DNA of 11,432 bases. It comes from Bacteroides sp. GTDB lineage: Bacteria > Bacteroidota > Bacteroidia > Bacteroidales > Bacteroidaceae. The notes under the pieces were generated by a model, which worked only from the letters and a program-made list of their open reading frames with translations, was not told the origin of the DNA and did not search any database. The first letter of the stretch is position 1. Each line of letters opens with the position of its first letter. Position numbers and translations under genes: made by a program. The DNA lies in NCBI GenBank assembly GCA_019412865.1, contig DXOJ01000696.1, positions 1 through 11,432 on the forward strand, given 5' to 3'. Positions 1 to 10,301 of the stretch are shown piece by piece.

Positions 1-209
1 GTACGGAACGCTATAAACTGATTCATTTCTATAATGATATCAACTGGTGGGAACTCTATGACATGCAGGCAGATCCGACAGAGATGCATAACCTCTACGA
101 GCAACCTGAATACGAACCGGTAGTGAAAGAATTGAAAGAAGAGATGTTGAAACTACAAGAACAATATAATGACCCTGTCCGATTCTCCCCCGAAAGAGAC
201 AAGGAATAA
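1..209 (+). CDS. Sulfatase, C-terminal end only (partial)
   Basis: An open frame runs from base 3 to a TAA at 207-209 and gives the last 68 residues of a protein that begins left of the window. The segment YKLIHFYNDINWWELYDMQADPTEMHNLY, read here around codons 4-32, is the typical C-terminal signature of formylglycine-dependent sulfatases: a strand, the 'WELYDMQADPTEMHNLY' turn, then a final amphipathic helix rich in Lys and Glu. These periplasmic enzymes remove sulfate esters from glycans. The active-site CxPSR/CxAxR motif that is converted to formylglycine, and any signal peptide, lie outside the window, so subfamily and substrate cannot be given. The stop codon is 14 bases before the next start, which suggests one operon with the downstream hexosaminidase and galactosidase, and thus a role in desulfating host glycans such as mucin. 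The family call is firm; the substrate is inference. Confidence 0.85.
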   Translation, partial: TERYKLIHFYNDINWWELYDMQADPTEMHNLYEQPEYEPVVKELKEEMLKLQEQYNDPVRFSPERDKE

Positions 210-223
210 CCCTGAAATAAATC

Positions 224-2548
224 ATGATAAAATATATCTTCATACTGTTGACCGGATTTCTGGCATCAATAGTGACAGGATGTGACAATACAAACTTAAC
301 ACACAGTATTTCTATGGTTCCACGCCCGGCACAGATGATGCCGGGCAGTGGCAACCATTTATTCTCCGATCAGACCGCTTTTGCAGTGGAGAATGAAGGG
401 CAGGCGGAAGTTGCCCGGAGTTTGATTGCTTTGTTTACTCGTACAGCCGGTTTTACCCCCAAACTGAATGTAGGAGGAGAGGGAAATGTCTGTTTACTGA
501 CGGACCCTTCTTTGAAAAGCGAAGCCTATTCTTTGGAAGTTTCTCCCCAAGAGATCATTATTAAAGCTTCGGATAATAAAGGCTTTTTCTATGCCTTGCA
601 AACAATTCGCCAATTACTTCCTCCCTCCATTGAAAGAGAAAGTTTGTCGGACAAGAATTTGGAATGGAGCATTCCTGTCGTGACCATTCAGGATGAACCA
701 CGTTTCGGATACCGGGCATTGCTGTTGGATGCATCCCGTTTCTTTATTCCTAAAGAAAATGTATTGCGTATCATTGATTGTATGTCAATGCTTAAACTGA
801 ATACACTTCATTTCCATTTGACAGACGACAACGGCTGGCGGGTGGAAATAAAGAAATATCCCCGATTGACGGAAGTCGGTGCATGGCGGGTGGATCGTCA
901 GGAATTACCTTTTCCTGCCCGTCGCAATCCGAAAAAGGGAGAATCTACCCCGTTAGGAGGTTTTTATACACAAGAGGATATTCGGGAAATGGTGGCTTAT
1001 GCTGCTGAACGTCAGGTTGAGATTGTGCCCGAAATAGATATGCCTGCTCATAGCAATGCTGCATTGGCGGCTTATCCCAAACTGGCTTGTCCGGTAGTGA
1101 AAGAATATATCGGCGTACTGCCCGGTTTAGGAGGACGAAATTCCGAAATTATTTATTGTGCGGGAAACGATAGTGTCTTCACCTTTTTGCAAAATGTGAT
1201 GGATGAAATCATGGAATTATTCCCTTCACATTATATTCATATTGGTGGTGACGAGGCTCAAAAGACACATTGGAAACTGTGTCCGTTGTGTCAGGCACGG
1301 ATGAAAAAGGAGCAGCTGGCTAATGAAGAAGATCTACAGGGATACTTCATGAAGCGGATCAGCGACTATGTGCGTAGTAAAGGCAGGGAAGTAATCGGCT
1401 GGGATGAACTGACCAATAGCAGTTTTCTGCCCGACAACTCTATCATTCTTGGTTGGCAGGGATTTGGACAAGCTGCATTGAAAGCAGCGGAAGAAGGGCA
1501 TCGCTTTATCATGACTCCGGCACGCATCATGTATTTGATTCGCTATCAGGGACCACAGTGGTTCGAGCCGGTGACATACTTTGGAAATAACACACTGAAA
1601 GATGTGTATGACTACGAACCGGTGCAGAAAGACTGGAAACCGGAATATGCTTCCTTATTGATGGGAGTGCAAGGTTCGATGTGGACAGAATTCTGTAACA
1701 AGCCGGAAGATGTGGACTATCTTTTATTCCCCCGTCTGGCAGCAGTGGCAGAAGTCGCCTGGACACAACCGGATAAGAAAGACTGGGCTTTATTCCTGAA
1801 AGGAATGGACAGATATAATGAGCATCTTGCAGAGAAAGGAATTGTTTATGCTCGTTCCATGTATAATATTCAGCATAAAGTGACTCCCGAAAACGGAGTG
1901 TTGCAAGTGAAGCTGGAGTGTATTCGTCCCGATGTGGAAATCCGTTATACAGTAGATGGCAGCGAGCCAACGGCAAGTTCATCCTTATATACCGATTCAT
2001 TAACAGTAACGGCGGCTCAAACCATTAAGAGTGCTACCTTTGCACAAGGTGAGCAGATGGGGCAGACGCTTGTGTTGCCTATTGCCTGGAACAAAGCGAC
2101 CGGCAAGCCTATCCTCGGAAATAAACCGAATGAGAAACTCATGACGAACGGGGTACGTGGCAGCTTGAAGTATACAGACTTTGAATGGTGTTGTTGGGAG
2201 AAGAGCGATCATATTTCTTTCACGATAGATTTGCTGCAAAAGGAAAAATTGAGTACTTTCACCATAGGTTGTATCACCAACTACGGCATGGCAGTGCATA
2301 AACCGAAATCAATCCGCATAGCAGTTTCGGATGATAATGAAACCTATCGTGAGATAGCCGGCCTGCATTTTACTGCTGAAGAGATCTTCCGTGAAGGAGC
2401 TTTTATCGAAGATTTCTCCGTAGATATGAAAGGAACGGAAGCAAGATATGTCCGTGTAACGGCAGAAGGGGCGGGAGCATGTCCTGCCGATCATGTACGT
2501 CCGGGACAAGAGGCGAGAGTTTATTTTGATGAAATCAGGATTGAATAA
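224..2548 (+). CDS. Beta-N-acetylhexosaminidase, GH20 lipoprotein with C-terminal F5/8-type domain
   Basis: The 774-residue product should remove terminal beta-linked GlcNAc (or GalNAc) by substrate-assisted catalysis. It starts with a lipoprotein signal peptide: hydrophobic residues 4-17, then lipobox V-T-G-C with Cys20 as the lipidated residue, so it is probably anchored in the outer or inner membrane. Residues ~30-155 fit the GH20b alpha/beta domain. The catalytic TIM barrel runs ~160-530 and includes HFHLTDDNGWR (196-206), a PEIDMPAH motif (269-276) and HIGGDE (339-344), whose Asp343-Glu344 are the expected catalytic pair. A chitobiase C-terminal Ig-like segment (VEIRYTVDGSEPT, ~571-583) and an F5/8 type C (discoidin-like) carbohydrate-binding segment (~627-774, ending in RYVRV and a DEIRIE strand) follow. 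Gaps of 14 bases before it and 33 bases after it place it in an operon with the sulfatase and the galactosidase. The family is certain. Preference for GlcNAc, GalNAc or a sulfated sugar is not readable from sequence. Confidence 0.95.
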   Translation: MIKYIFILLTGFLASIVTGCDNTNLTHSISMVPRPAQMMPGSGNHLFSDQTAFAVENEGQAEVARSLIALFTRTAGFTPKLNVGGEGNVCLLTDPSLKSEAYSLEVSPQEIIIKASDNKGFFYALQTIRQLLPPSIERESLSDKNLEWSIPVVTIQDEPRFGYRALLLDASRFFIPKENVLRIIDCMSMLKLNTLHFHLTDDNGWRVEIKKYPRLTEVGAWRVDRQELPFPARRNPKKGESTPLGGFYTQEDIREMVAYAAERQVEIVPEIDMPAHSNAALAAYPKLACPVVKEYIGVLPGLGGRNSEIIYCAGNDSVFTFLQNVMDEIMELFPSHYIHIGGDEAQKTHWKLCPLCQARMKKEQLANEEDLQGYFMKRISDYVRSKGREVIGWDELTNSSFLPDNSIILGWQGFGQAALKAAEEGHRFIMTPARIMYLIRYQGPQWFEPVTYFGNNTLKDVYDYEPVQKDWKPEYASLLMGVQGSMWTEFCNKPEDVDYLLFPRLAAVAEVAWTQPDKKDWALFLKGMDRYNEHLAEKGIVYARSMYNIQHKVTPENGVLQVKLECIRPDVEIRYTVDGSEPTASSSLYTDSLTVTAAQTIKSATFAQGEQMGQTLVLPIAWNKATGKPILGNKPNEKLMTNGVRGSLKYTDFEWCCWEKSDHISFTIDLLQKEKLSTFTIGCITNYGMAVHKPKSIRIAVSDDNETYREIAGLHFTAEEIFREGAFIEDFSVDMKGTEARYVRVTAEGAGACPADHVRPGQEARVYFDEIRIE

Positions 2549-5662
<3,114 letters not shown>

Positions 5663-5691
5663 ATACTAAATCAATAGGTTATTTAGATTAT

Positions 5692-5770
5692 ATAAAGGTG
5701 GGGGTTACACTGATTGGATGGAATGTCGTAAGAAAATATTCCATGAGGATCGTGAAATCTGCACCTTTAT
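5692..5770. repeat. Long imperfect inverted repeat between GH2 and GH29 genes
   Basis: Two pairs of arms share one centre of symmetry at base 5731. The outer arms are ATAAAGGTG (5692-5700) and CACCTTTAT (5762-5770), a perfect 9-bp match. The inner arms are ATGGAAT (5718-5724) and ATTCCAT (5738-5744), a perfect 7-bp match. The two 17-base stretches between the arms also partly pair in register, for example TT/AA at 5705-5706 with 5756-5757 and CAC/GTG at 5708-5710 with 5752-5754. The whole 79 bases could therefore fold as one interrupted hairpin. It lies 29 bases past the galactosidase stop, and its right arm ends two bases before the TATCTTTG promoter box. It could be an operator, a processing or attenuation hairpin in read-through RNA, or the remnant of a small inverted-repeat element. 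No clear target-site duplication was seen. Confidence 0.6.
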
Positions 5771-5772
5771 TT

Positions 5773-5780
5773 TATCTTTG
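5773..5780 (+). promoter_or_regulatory. Bacteroides-type -7 promoter box (TATCTTTG) for the fucosidase gene
   Basis: TATCTTTG matches the TAnnTTTG -7 consensus of the primary Bacteroides sigma factor exactly and lies 24 bases before the ATG at 5805. That predicts a very short 5' leader of roughly 15-20 bases. I see no good TTTG -33 element at the usual distance (around 5745-5755), so the promoter may be weak or need an activator. The long inverted repeat occupies exactly the region where the -33 contacts would be. This is a pattern match, not a mapped start site. Confidence 0.5.
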
Positions 5781-5804
5781 TACGATTGCAATAATTAATA
5801 GACC

Positions 5805-7622
5805 ATGAATAAACTACTAACCTCTCTTTTATTGTCTGTTACTCTCATGAGTGGAGCGCAGGCGCAGAAAAAAGAAAATTACTATGTGAAGCATGTTGAA
5901 TTTCCTCAAAGTGCAACTATCGAACAGAAGGTTGATATGGCAGCGCGTCTGGTACCTACTCCACAGCAATACGCTTGGCAACAAATGGAATTAACAGCTT
6001 TCCTTCATTTTGGTATCAACACCTTTACCGGACGTGAATGGGGGGACGGGAAAGAAGATCCCGCGCTCTTTAATCCTTCGGAACTGGATGCTGAACAATG
6101 GGTACGTACCCTCAAGGAAGCCGGCTTTAAAATGGTGCTTCTGACTGCAAAACATCACGACGGTTTCTGCCTTTGGCCAACGGCTACTACCAAACATTCC
6201 GTGGCCTCTTCTCCTTGGAAAAACGGACAAGGCGATGTAGTGAAAGAACTTCGTGCTGCCTGTGACAAATATGATATGAAGTTTGGAGTATATCTTTCTC
6301 CCTGGGACCGGAATGCGGAATGTTATGGAGACTCTCCCCGTTACAATGATTTTTTTATTCGGCAATTGACGGAATTGCTCACCAATTATGGTGAAGTACA
6401 TGAAGTCTGGTTCGACGGGGCGAATGGAGAAGGTCCGAACGGAAAGAAACAGGTGTATGATTGGGATGCTATTTACAAGACCATCCGCAGCCTGCAACCG
6501 AAAGCGGTGACCGCTATTATGGGGGATGATGTTCGTTGGGTAGGTAATGAAAGTGGCTTAGGACGTGAGATGGAGTGGAGTGCTACCGCACTTGTTCCGG
6601 AAATTCATCCTGGTTCGAAAGCTAGTCGTGAACGTGCGGGAATAAGTTGGAAATCATCCGATCAAGGAAGTCGTAAGGTATTGGAAAAAGCTACGGAATT
6701 GAGTTGGTATCCTTCGGAAGTGGACGTATCCATTCGTCCGGGATGGTTCTATCATGCGGAAGAAGACAGCAAAGTGAAGTCATTGAAACATTTGGCGGAT
6801 ATCTATTTTCAATCAGTAGGTTATAATTCTGTTTTGTTGCTGAATATTCCTCCGGATCGTAGGGGACTGATTAATGAAGCCGATGTGCGGCGATTGAATG
6901 AATTTGCAGCTTATCGTGAGCGGGTATTCGCTTCTAACAAGGTTGTGAATGGTAGAAAATACTGGAATGCAACCCCTGGCAGTGAAAAGGTTTATTCATT
7001 GAAGCCGAATGCAGAGATGAATGTGGTGATGCTTCAGGAAGATATAACGAAAGGGCAGCGGGTAGAAGCCTTTACGGTGGAAGCCCTGACTGATAATGGC
7101 TGGAAGGAAGTTGGAAAAGGTACGACGATAGGATATAAGCGTATGTTGCGTTTTCCGGCAGTTAAGGCCAGTAAGCTCCGCGTGAAAATAGACGAATGCC
7201 GGTTGACTGCATTTATTAGTCAGGTTGCTGCCTATTATGCGGAACCTTTGCAGGAAGAGACAACGAAAGAAGACTGGAATAATTTGCCGCGTTCCGGATG
7301 GAAACAAGTGGCTGCCTCTCCGTTAACGATTGATCTGGGAAAGACAGTAACGTTGAACAGTTTTACGTATGCTCCCGCGAAAGCGGAGGCAAAGCCGACG
7401 ATGGCATTCCGTTATAAATTCTTTGTAAGTGTGGATGGCAAGAATTGGAAAGAGGTTCCTACCAGTGGGGAGTTCAGCAATATCATGCATAATCCGTTGC
7501 CACAGACGGTTGCTTTCAATCAGAAAGTGCAGGCACGTTTCATTAAACTGGAGGCCACTACGCCTGATGCTGCCGTTGCAAAAGTAAATATGGATGAAAT
7601 AGGAGTGATGGTGGCTCCCTGA
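5805..7622 (+). CDS. Alpha-L-fucosidase, GH29, secreted, with C-terminal F5/8-type domain
   Basis: The 605-residue enzyme should release alpha-L-fucose from glycans by a retaining mechanism. The ATG at 5805 gives a clean signal peptide with likely cleavage after Ala20 (GAQA|QKK), so it is periplasmic or secreted. The GH29 barrel covers ~45-370: FLHFGINTFTGREWG (66-80), the substrate-binding KHHDGFCLWPT (116-126) and WFDGANGEG (202-210), in which Asp204 is the expected nucleophile. The segment WYPSEVDVSIRPGWFYH (301-317) contains Glu305, a candidate acid/base, and looks more like the alpha-1,3/1,4-fucosidase subgroup (GH29-B) than the broad GH29-A enzymes; this subgroup call is inference. A beta-rich linker (~380-480) is followed by an F5/8 type C domain (~495-602), a layout shared with known Bacteroides fucosidases. 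It lies 142 bases after the galactosidase gene with its own putative promoter, and a strong terminator follows. Together with the upstream enzymes it fits removal of Lewis-type fucose. Confidence 0.93.
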   Translation: MNKLLTSLLLSVTLMSGAQAQKKENYYVKHVEFPQSATIEQKVDMAARLVPTPQQYAWQQMELTAFLHFGINTFTGREWGDGKEDPALFNPSELDAEQWVRTLKEAGFKMVLLTAKHHDGFCLWPTATTKHSVASSPWKNGQGDVVKELRAACDKYDMKFGVYLSPWDRNAECYGDSPRYNDFFIRQLTELLTNYGEVHEVWFDGANGEGPNGKKQVYDWDAIYKTIRSLQPKAVTAIMGDDVRWVGNESGLGREMEWSATALVPEIHPGSKASRERAGISWKSSDQGSRKVLEKATELSWYPSEVDVSIRPGWFYHAEEDSKVKSLKHLADIYFQSVGYNSVLLLNIPPDRRGLINEADVRRLNEFAAYRERVFASNKVVNGRKYWNATPGSEKVYSLKPNAEMNVVMLQEDITKGQRVEAFTVEALTDNGWKEVGKGTTIGYKRMLRFPAVKASKLRVKIDECRLTAFISQVAAYYAEPLQEETTKEDWNNLPRSGWKQVAASPLTIDLGKTVTLNSFTYAPAKAEAKPTMAFRYKFFVSVDGKNWKEVPTSGEFSNIMHNPLPQTVAFNQKVQARFIKLEATTPDAAVAKVNMDEIGVMVAP

Positions 7623-7665
7623 TAGAGCCCTCATCGGAAGATATGTTTAGAGAATAGCAGTGTAG

Positions 7666-7712
7666 GCCGGCATCTTGATTTTTAATGAATCAGGTGCCGG
7701 TTTCTTTTTTTT
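7666..7712 (+). terminator. Rho-independent terminator after the fucosidase gene
   Basis: CCGGCATCTTGATT (7667-7680) pairs with AATCAGGTGCCGG (7688-7700), giving about 13 base pairs with one bulged T and one G-U pair and a 7-base loop. A T-rich run with eight consecutive T (TTTCTTTTTTTTCT, 7701-7714) follows at once. It starts about 44 bases after the fucosidase stop and ends the glycan-enzyme block. Confidence 0.88.
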
Positions 7713-7761
7713 CTAAACCAAATGAATATTTTACTGTTATTTATTAAAAAAGACAGAAGTT

Positions 7762-8937
7762 ATGTTAGTAGTAGATTTAGGAAAATGGATGAATAAAACC
7801 CTCATAAATTGGGGAATAGATCCGGCCGTTGCCGATCGTTTTGATGAGACTATTATGGCTTTACTGATGATAGTGGTTGCCATCGTTCTGAATTACCTCT
7901 GCCAGGCGATTTTGATCGGAGGAATGAAACAGTATACGAGGCGGAAGCCCCATCAGTGGAATACGTTGATGATGAAGCGCAAGGTGTTTCATCATTTGAT
8001 TCATACCATCCCGGCTTTTCTGGTTTATGCTTTGTTGCCGATGGCTTTTATCCGGGGGAAAGAGTTGTTGTTGATTTCTCAAAAGGCGTGTGTCGTTTAT
8101 ATTATTTTCTCTTTACTATTGGCTATTAATGGGATTCTGTTGATGATAATGGATATCTATGACGGAAAAGAAACGATGAAGGATCGCCCGATGAAAGGGT
8201 TTATTCAGGTCTTGCAGGTGCTTCTTTTCTTTGTAGGTGGAATTGTAATCATTGCCATTATCGTGAATAAGTCTCCTGCCACTTTGTTTGCCGGGCTGGG
8301 TGCTTCGGCAGCTATTTTGATGTTGGTGTTCAAGGATTCCATATTAGGCTTTGTGGCAGGTATTCAGCTTTCTGCCAATGACATGGTCCGTCCGGGCGAC
8401 TGGATAACGTTACCTTCCGGCGACGCAAATGGTACGGTACAGGAGATAACATTGAATACGGTCAAGATTCAGAATTTTGATAATACCATTTCCACTATCC
8501 CTCCTTATACATTAGTGAGCAGTACTTTCCAGAATTGGCGGGGAATGACACAGTCGGGAGGACGACGGGTGATGAAGAATATCACTTTGGATTTAACTAC
8601 ACTTCAATTCTGTACGCCGGAAATGCTGGACCGTTACCGGAAAGAAATTCCATTAATGGCGGATTATCAACCGGAAGAAGGAGTGGTTCCTACCAATTCT
8701 CAAGTGTACAGGGTGTATATTGAGCGCTATTTGTGCAGTCTGCCTGTGGTCAATCAGGATTTGGATTTGATTATCAGCCAAAAAGAAGCTACCATGTACG
8801 GAGTACCTATTCAGGTTTACTTCTTCTCTCGTAATAAGGTTTGGAAAGAATACGAGCGTATCCAGTCCGATATCTTCGATCATTTGCTGGCAATGGTTCC
8901 GAAGTTTGATTTAAAAGTTTATCAGTACTCGGATTAG
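7762..8937 (+). CDS. Small-conductance mechanosensitive channel, MscS family, YbdG-like
   Basis: This 391-residue inner-membrane protein belongs to the MscS family, whose channels open under membrane tension and release solutes on hypo-osmotic shock. Hydrophobic segments at about 29-53, 78-97, 106-130, 146-168 and 172-203 predict five membrane helices. The last, SPATLFAGLGASAAILMLVF and on to GIQL (171-203), is the Gly/Ala-rich pore helix plus kinked TM3b of MscS. The beta domain follows (MVRPGDWITL 208-217, GTVQEITLNTVKIQ 224-237, IPPYTLVSSTFQNWR 246-260), and the rest is the cytoplasmic cage. GGRRVMKNI at 266-274 and the five-helix count resemble the YbdG branch (about 415 residues in E. 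coli) more than short MscS; this is inference. The start at 7762 is 49 bases past the terminator tract, so the gene is probably transcribed on its own. I found no convincing promoter box in the AT-rich leader. The neighbouring sugar enzymes do not suggest a shared role. Confidence 0.92.
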   Translation: MLVVDLGKWMNKTLINWGIDPAVADRFDETIMALLMIVVAIVLNYLCQAILIGGMKQYTRRKPHQWNTLMMKRKVFHHLIHTIPAFLVYALLPMAFIRGKELLLISQKACVVYIIFSLLLAINGILLMIMDIYDGKETMKDRPMKGFIQVLQVLLFFVGGIVIIAIIVNKSPATLFAGLGASAAILMLVFKDSILGFVAGIQLSANDMVRPGDWITLPSGDANGTVQEITLNTVKIQNFDNTISTIPPYTLVSSTFQNWRGMTQSGGRRVMKNITLDLTTLQFCTPEMLDRYRKEIPLMADYQPEEGVVPTNSQVYRVYIERYLCSLPVVNQDLDLIISQKEATMYGVPIQVYFFSRNKVWKEYERIQSDIFDHLLAMVPKFDLKVYQYSD

Positions 8938-8971
8938 TCAACCATTATCAGGTAAGTATAATTCTCAAGCA

Positions 8972-9017
8972 TTCTCACCACTATGAGAATTTTTTCTCAT
9001 AGTGGTGAGAACTTTTT
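8972..9017 (+). terminator. Probable terminator hairpin after the channel gene (units 1 and 2 paired)
   Basis: Units 1 and 2 of the palindromic array form a perfect 18-bp stem with a TTTT loop (8972-9011). A T-rich stretch (CTTTTT, 9012-9017) follows on the + strand, as in an intrinsic terminator. The stem contains few G-C pairs at its base, so efficiency is uncertain. A second hairpin of units 3 and 4 (9016-9055, TATT loop) has 18 pairs in + strand RNA if two G-U pairs are allowed; in - strand RNA these become A-C mismatches. The structure may also slow transcription coming from the convergent gene, but T-tracts are poor in that direction. Confidence 0.55.
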
Positions 9018-9055
9018 CTCATTGCGATGAGAATATTTTCTCATTGCGATGAGAA
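8972..9055. repeat. Array of four 18-base palindromic units at an exact 22-base period
   Basis: Units lie at 8972-8989, 8994-9011, 9016-9033 and 9038-9055, each separated by four bases (TTTT, CTTT, TATT). All four share TTCTCA-N6-TGAGAA with no mismatch in the twelve arm bases. Unit 1 (TTCTCACCACTATGAGAA) is the exact reverse complement of unit 2 (TTCTCATAGTGGTGAGAA). Units 3 and 4 are identical (TTCTCATTGCGATGAGAA). A partial echo, ATTCTCAAGC, sits just upstream at 8961-8970. The array fills the space between two convergent genes, 34 bases after the channel stop and 46 bases before the other gene's stop. A period of 22 bp keeps all units on nearly the same face of the helix. Confidence 0.9.
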
Positions 9056-9101
9056 TGATCTCTTATCAGAATATACTGTGACGTCGTTTGGTGAGTTCTA
9101 A

Positions 9102-10301
9102 TCAATAGGGAATCAGTTCGAAGTCTGCATAAACAGGAAGATGATCGCTGATACCTCCCTGATATTTCATTCCTTTGTAGGTGCGGAAAGGTTCTTTATC
9201 CCCATATTTCTCGTCTTCTTTCAGTAAAAAGGGGAGAAGACAGACGTTTGCTCTTTCTTCACTGGTGAAAAAATGGCTCGATTGATTTAATAGAGTACCC
9301 GATACAATCAGATGGTCAAGCAATCCCCATTCACCGCGATATTTGTAAGAACCGAAGCTTTTTGACTTCGCTTTCCGGGCAAGCAGATGATATAGTTTTA
9401 GTGAGGAAGGAACAATTGTTGAAGGGTTGGTGGAGTTGAGTGTTGAGGCTGGCTTTGGGGCAGTAATGGGAGGCGCTTCGGCCTCCAGTATTTTCTGGAT
9501 AGATTGATTCGTCGGGTAATCATTGAAATCCCCCATAATAATAACTTGCGGATGAGAACGAATATTTAGAATGTGATCGACTTCCGTGCGCAGAATTTGA
9601 GCTGCGTATAAACGATAGGGTTCCGATTCTTTAGCTCCACCCGAACGGCTTGGGAGATGGCAGACAAATACGTCTAATGTGTCTCCCGTCAGCAGAAGTC
9701 CGCTGACGTGCAGCAAATCTCTTGTCGGGCGGTATTGTCTCAACGGAGGAATGGAGATAGAACGGGAAGATAACAGCTTGAATAAATCCCGTTGGTAAAG
9801 CAGGGCTACGTCAATCCCTCTCAAATCAGGGGAATCGGTCATTACATAACGATAGTTAAGCTCTTTTAAAGGAGAACGGCGGGTCAGATCACGCAGCACC
9901 GTATCATTTTCCACTTCGCATAATCCGACTAGTGCAGGAGGATTCCATTCTCCAATAGCTGTGATTACTCGCGCCACATCAGCCAGCTTTTTCTTATATC
10001 TGCTATAATTCCAATGACGCAGCGCATCGGGAAGAAATTCGTGGTCGTTCTTTAAACTGTCATGGTGCGTATCGAACAGGTTTTCTATGTTCCAGCTGAC
10101 AACACGGAAAGGGATTCTTTCTTCCTGACAGGGAGCTTGTTTGCTATGATAGTCTTGTGCTATGACAGAGCAAGGAACGAAGAAACTTACGACAATTAAA
10201 AACATTGTAAGAAAGAGCATGGCAGCAGCGATTCTTTTCCGCTTGTTACCATACTCTTTTTTGTGATATTTTATCTGTCTGTTATTTTTTGGCAGGTACA
10301 T
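9102..10301 (-). CDS. Secreted endonuclease/exonuclease/phosphatase-family protein
   Basis: This 399-residue protein carries the metal-dependent hydrolase fold shared by DNase I, exonuclease III and inositol phosphatases. Visible motifs, in order, are SWNIENLFD (69-77), LCEVEN (127-132, Glu131 a likely metal ligand), RGIDVALLY (161-169), CHLPSRSGG (214-222, with the catalytic-type His215), IMGDFND (255-261, Asp258 and Asn260) and the terminal GGISDHLPVYADF (382-394, Asp386-His387). All key positions are intact. Residues 28-48 are hydrophobic and end in VIAQ, so the protein is exported or membrane-tethered. The ATG at 10301 gives an unusually long basic n-region (KNNRQIKYHKKEYGNKRKR); the next in-frame ATG (10220) would leave a signal sequence with no positive charge, so the upstream start is preferred. 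It overlaps the end of the dipeptidase gene by 20 bases, which suggests coupled translation. The substrate could be nucleic acid, a phosphoester or a phospholipid; the sequence does not decide. Confidence 0.88.
   Translation of the reverse strand: MYLPKNNRQIKYHKKEYGNKRKRIAAAMLFLTMFLIVVSFFVPCSVIAQDYHSKQAPCQEERIPFRVVSWNIENLFDTHHDSLKNDHEFLPDALRHWNYSRYKKKLADVARVITAIGEWNPPALVGLCEVENDTVLRDLTRRSPLKELNYRYVMTDSPDLRGIDVALLYQRDLFKLLSSRSISIPPLRQYRPTRDLLHVSGLLLTGDTLDVFVCHLPSRSGGAKESEPYRLYAAQILRTEVDHILNIRSHPQVIIMGDFNDYPTNQSIQKILEAEAPPITAPKPASTLNSTNPSTIVPSSLKLYHLLARKAKSKSFGSYKYRGEWGLLDHLIVSGTLLNQSSHFFTSEERANVCLLPFLLKEDEKYGDKEPFRTYKGMKYQGGISDHLPVYADFELIPY

Noticed and set aside
5666..5686. CTAAAT/ATTTAG inverted repeat just after the galactosidase stop as a terminator
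   Set aside because: It is a 6-bp AT-rich stem with a 9-base loop and no T-tract after it, too weak to call.
8972..9055. A miniature CRISPR-like array
   Set aside because: The gaps are only four bases and T-rich, the units are palindromic and differ in the centre, and no cas gene is near.
8945..9069. TTATCAG as a direct repeat on both sides of the palindromic array (8945-8951 and 9063-9069), suggesting a target-site duplication
   Set aside because: The copies are 20 and 7 bases away from the array ends, not at its edges, and a 7-base AT-rich match within about 120 bases is easily chance.
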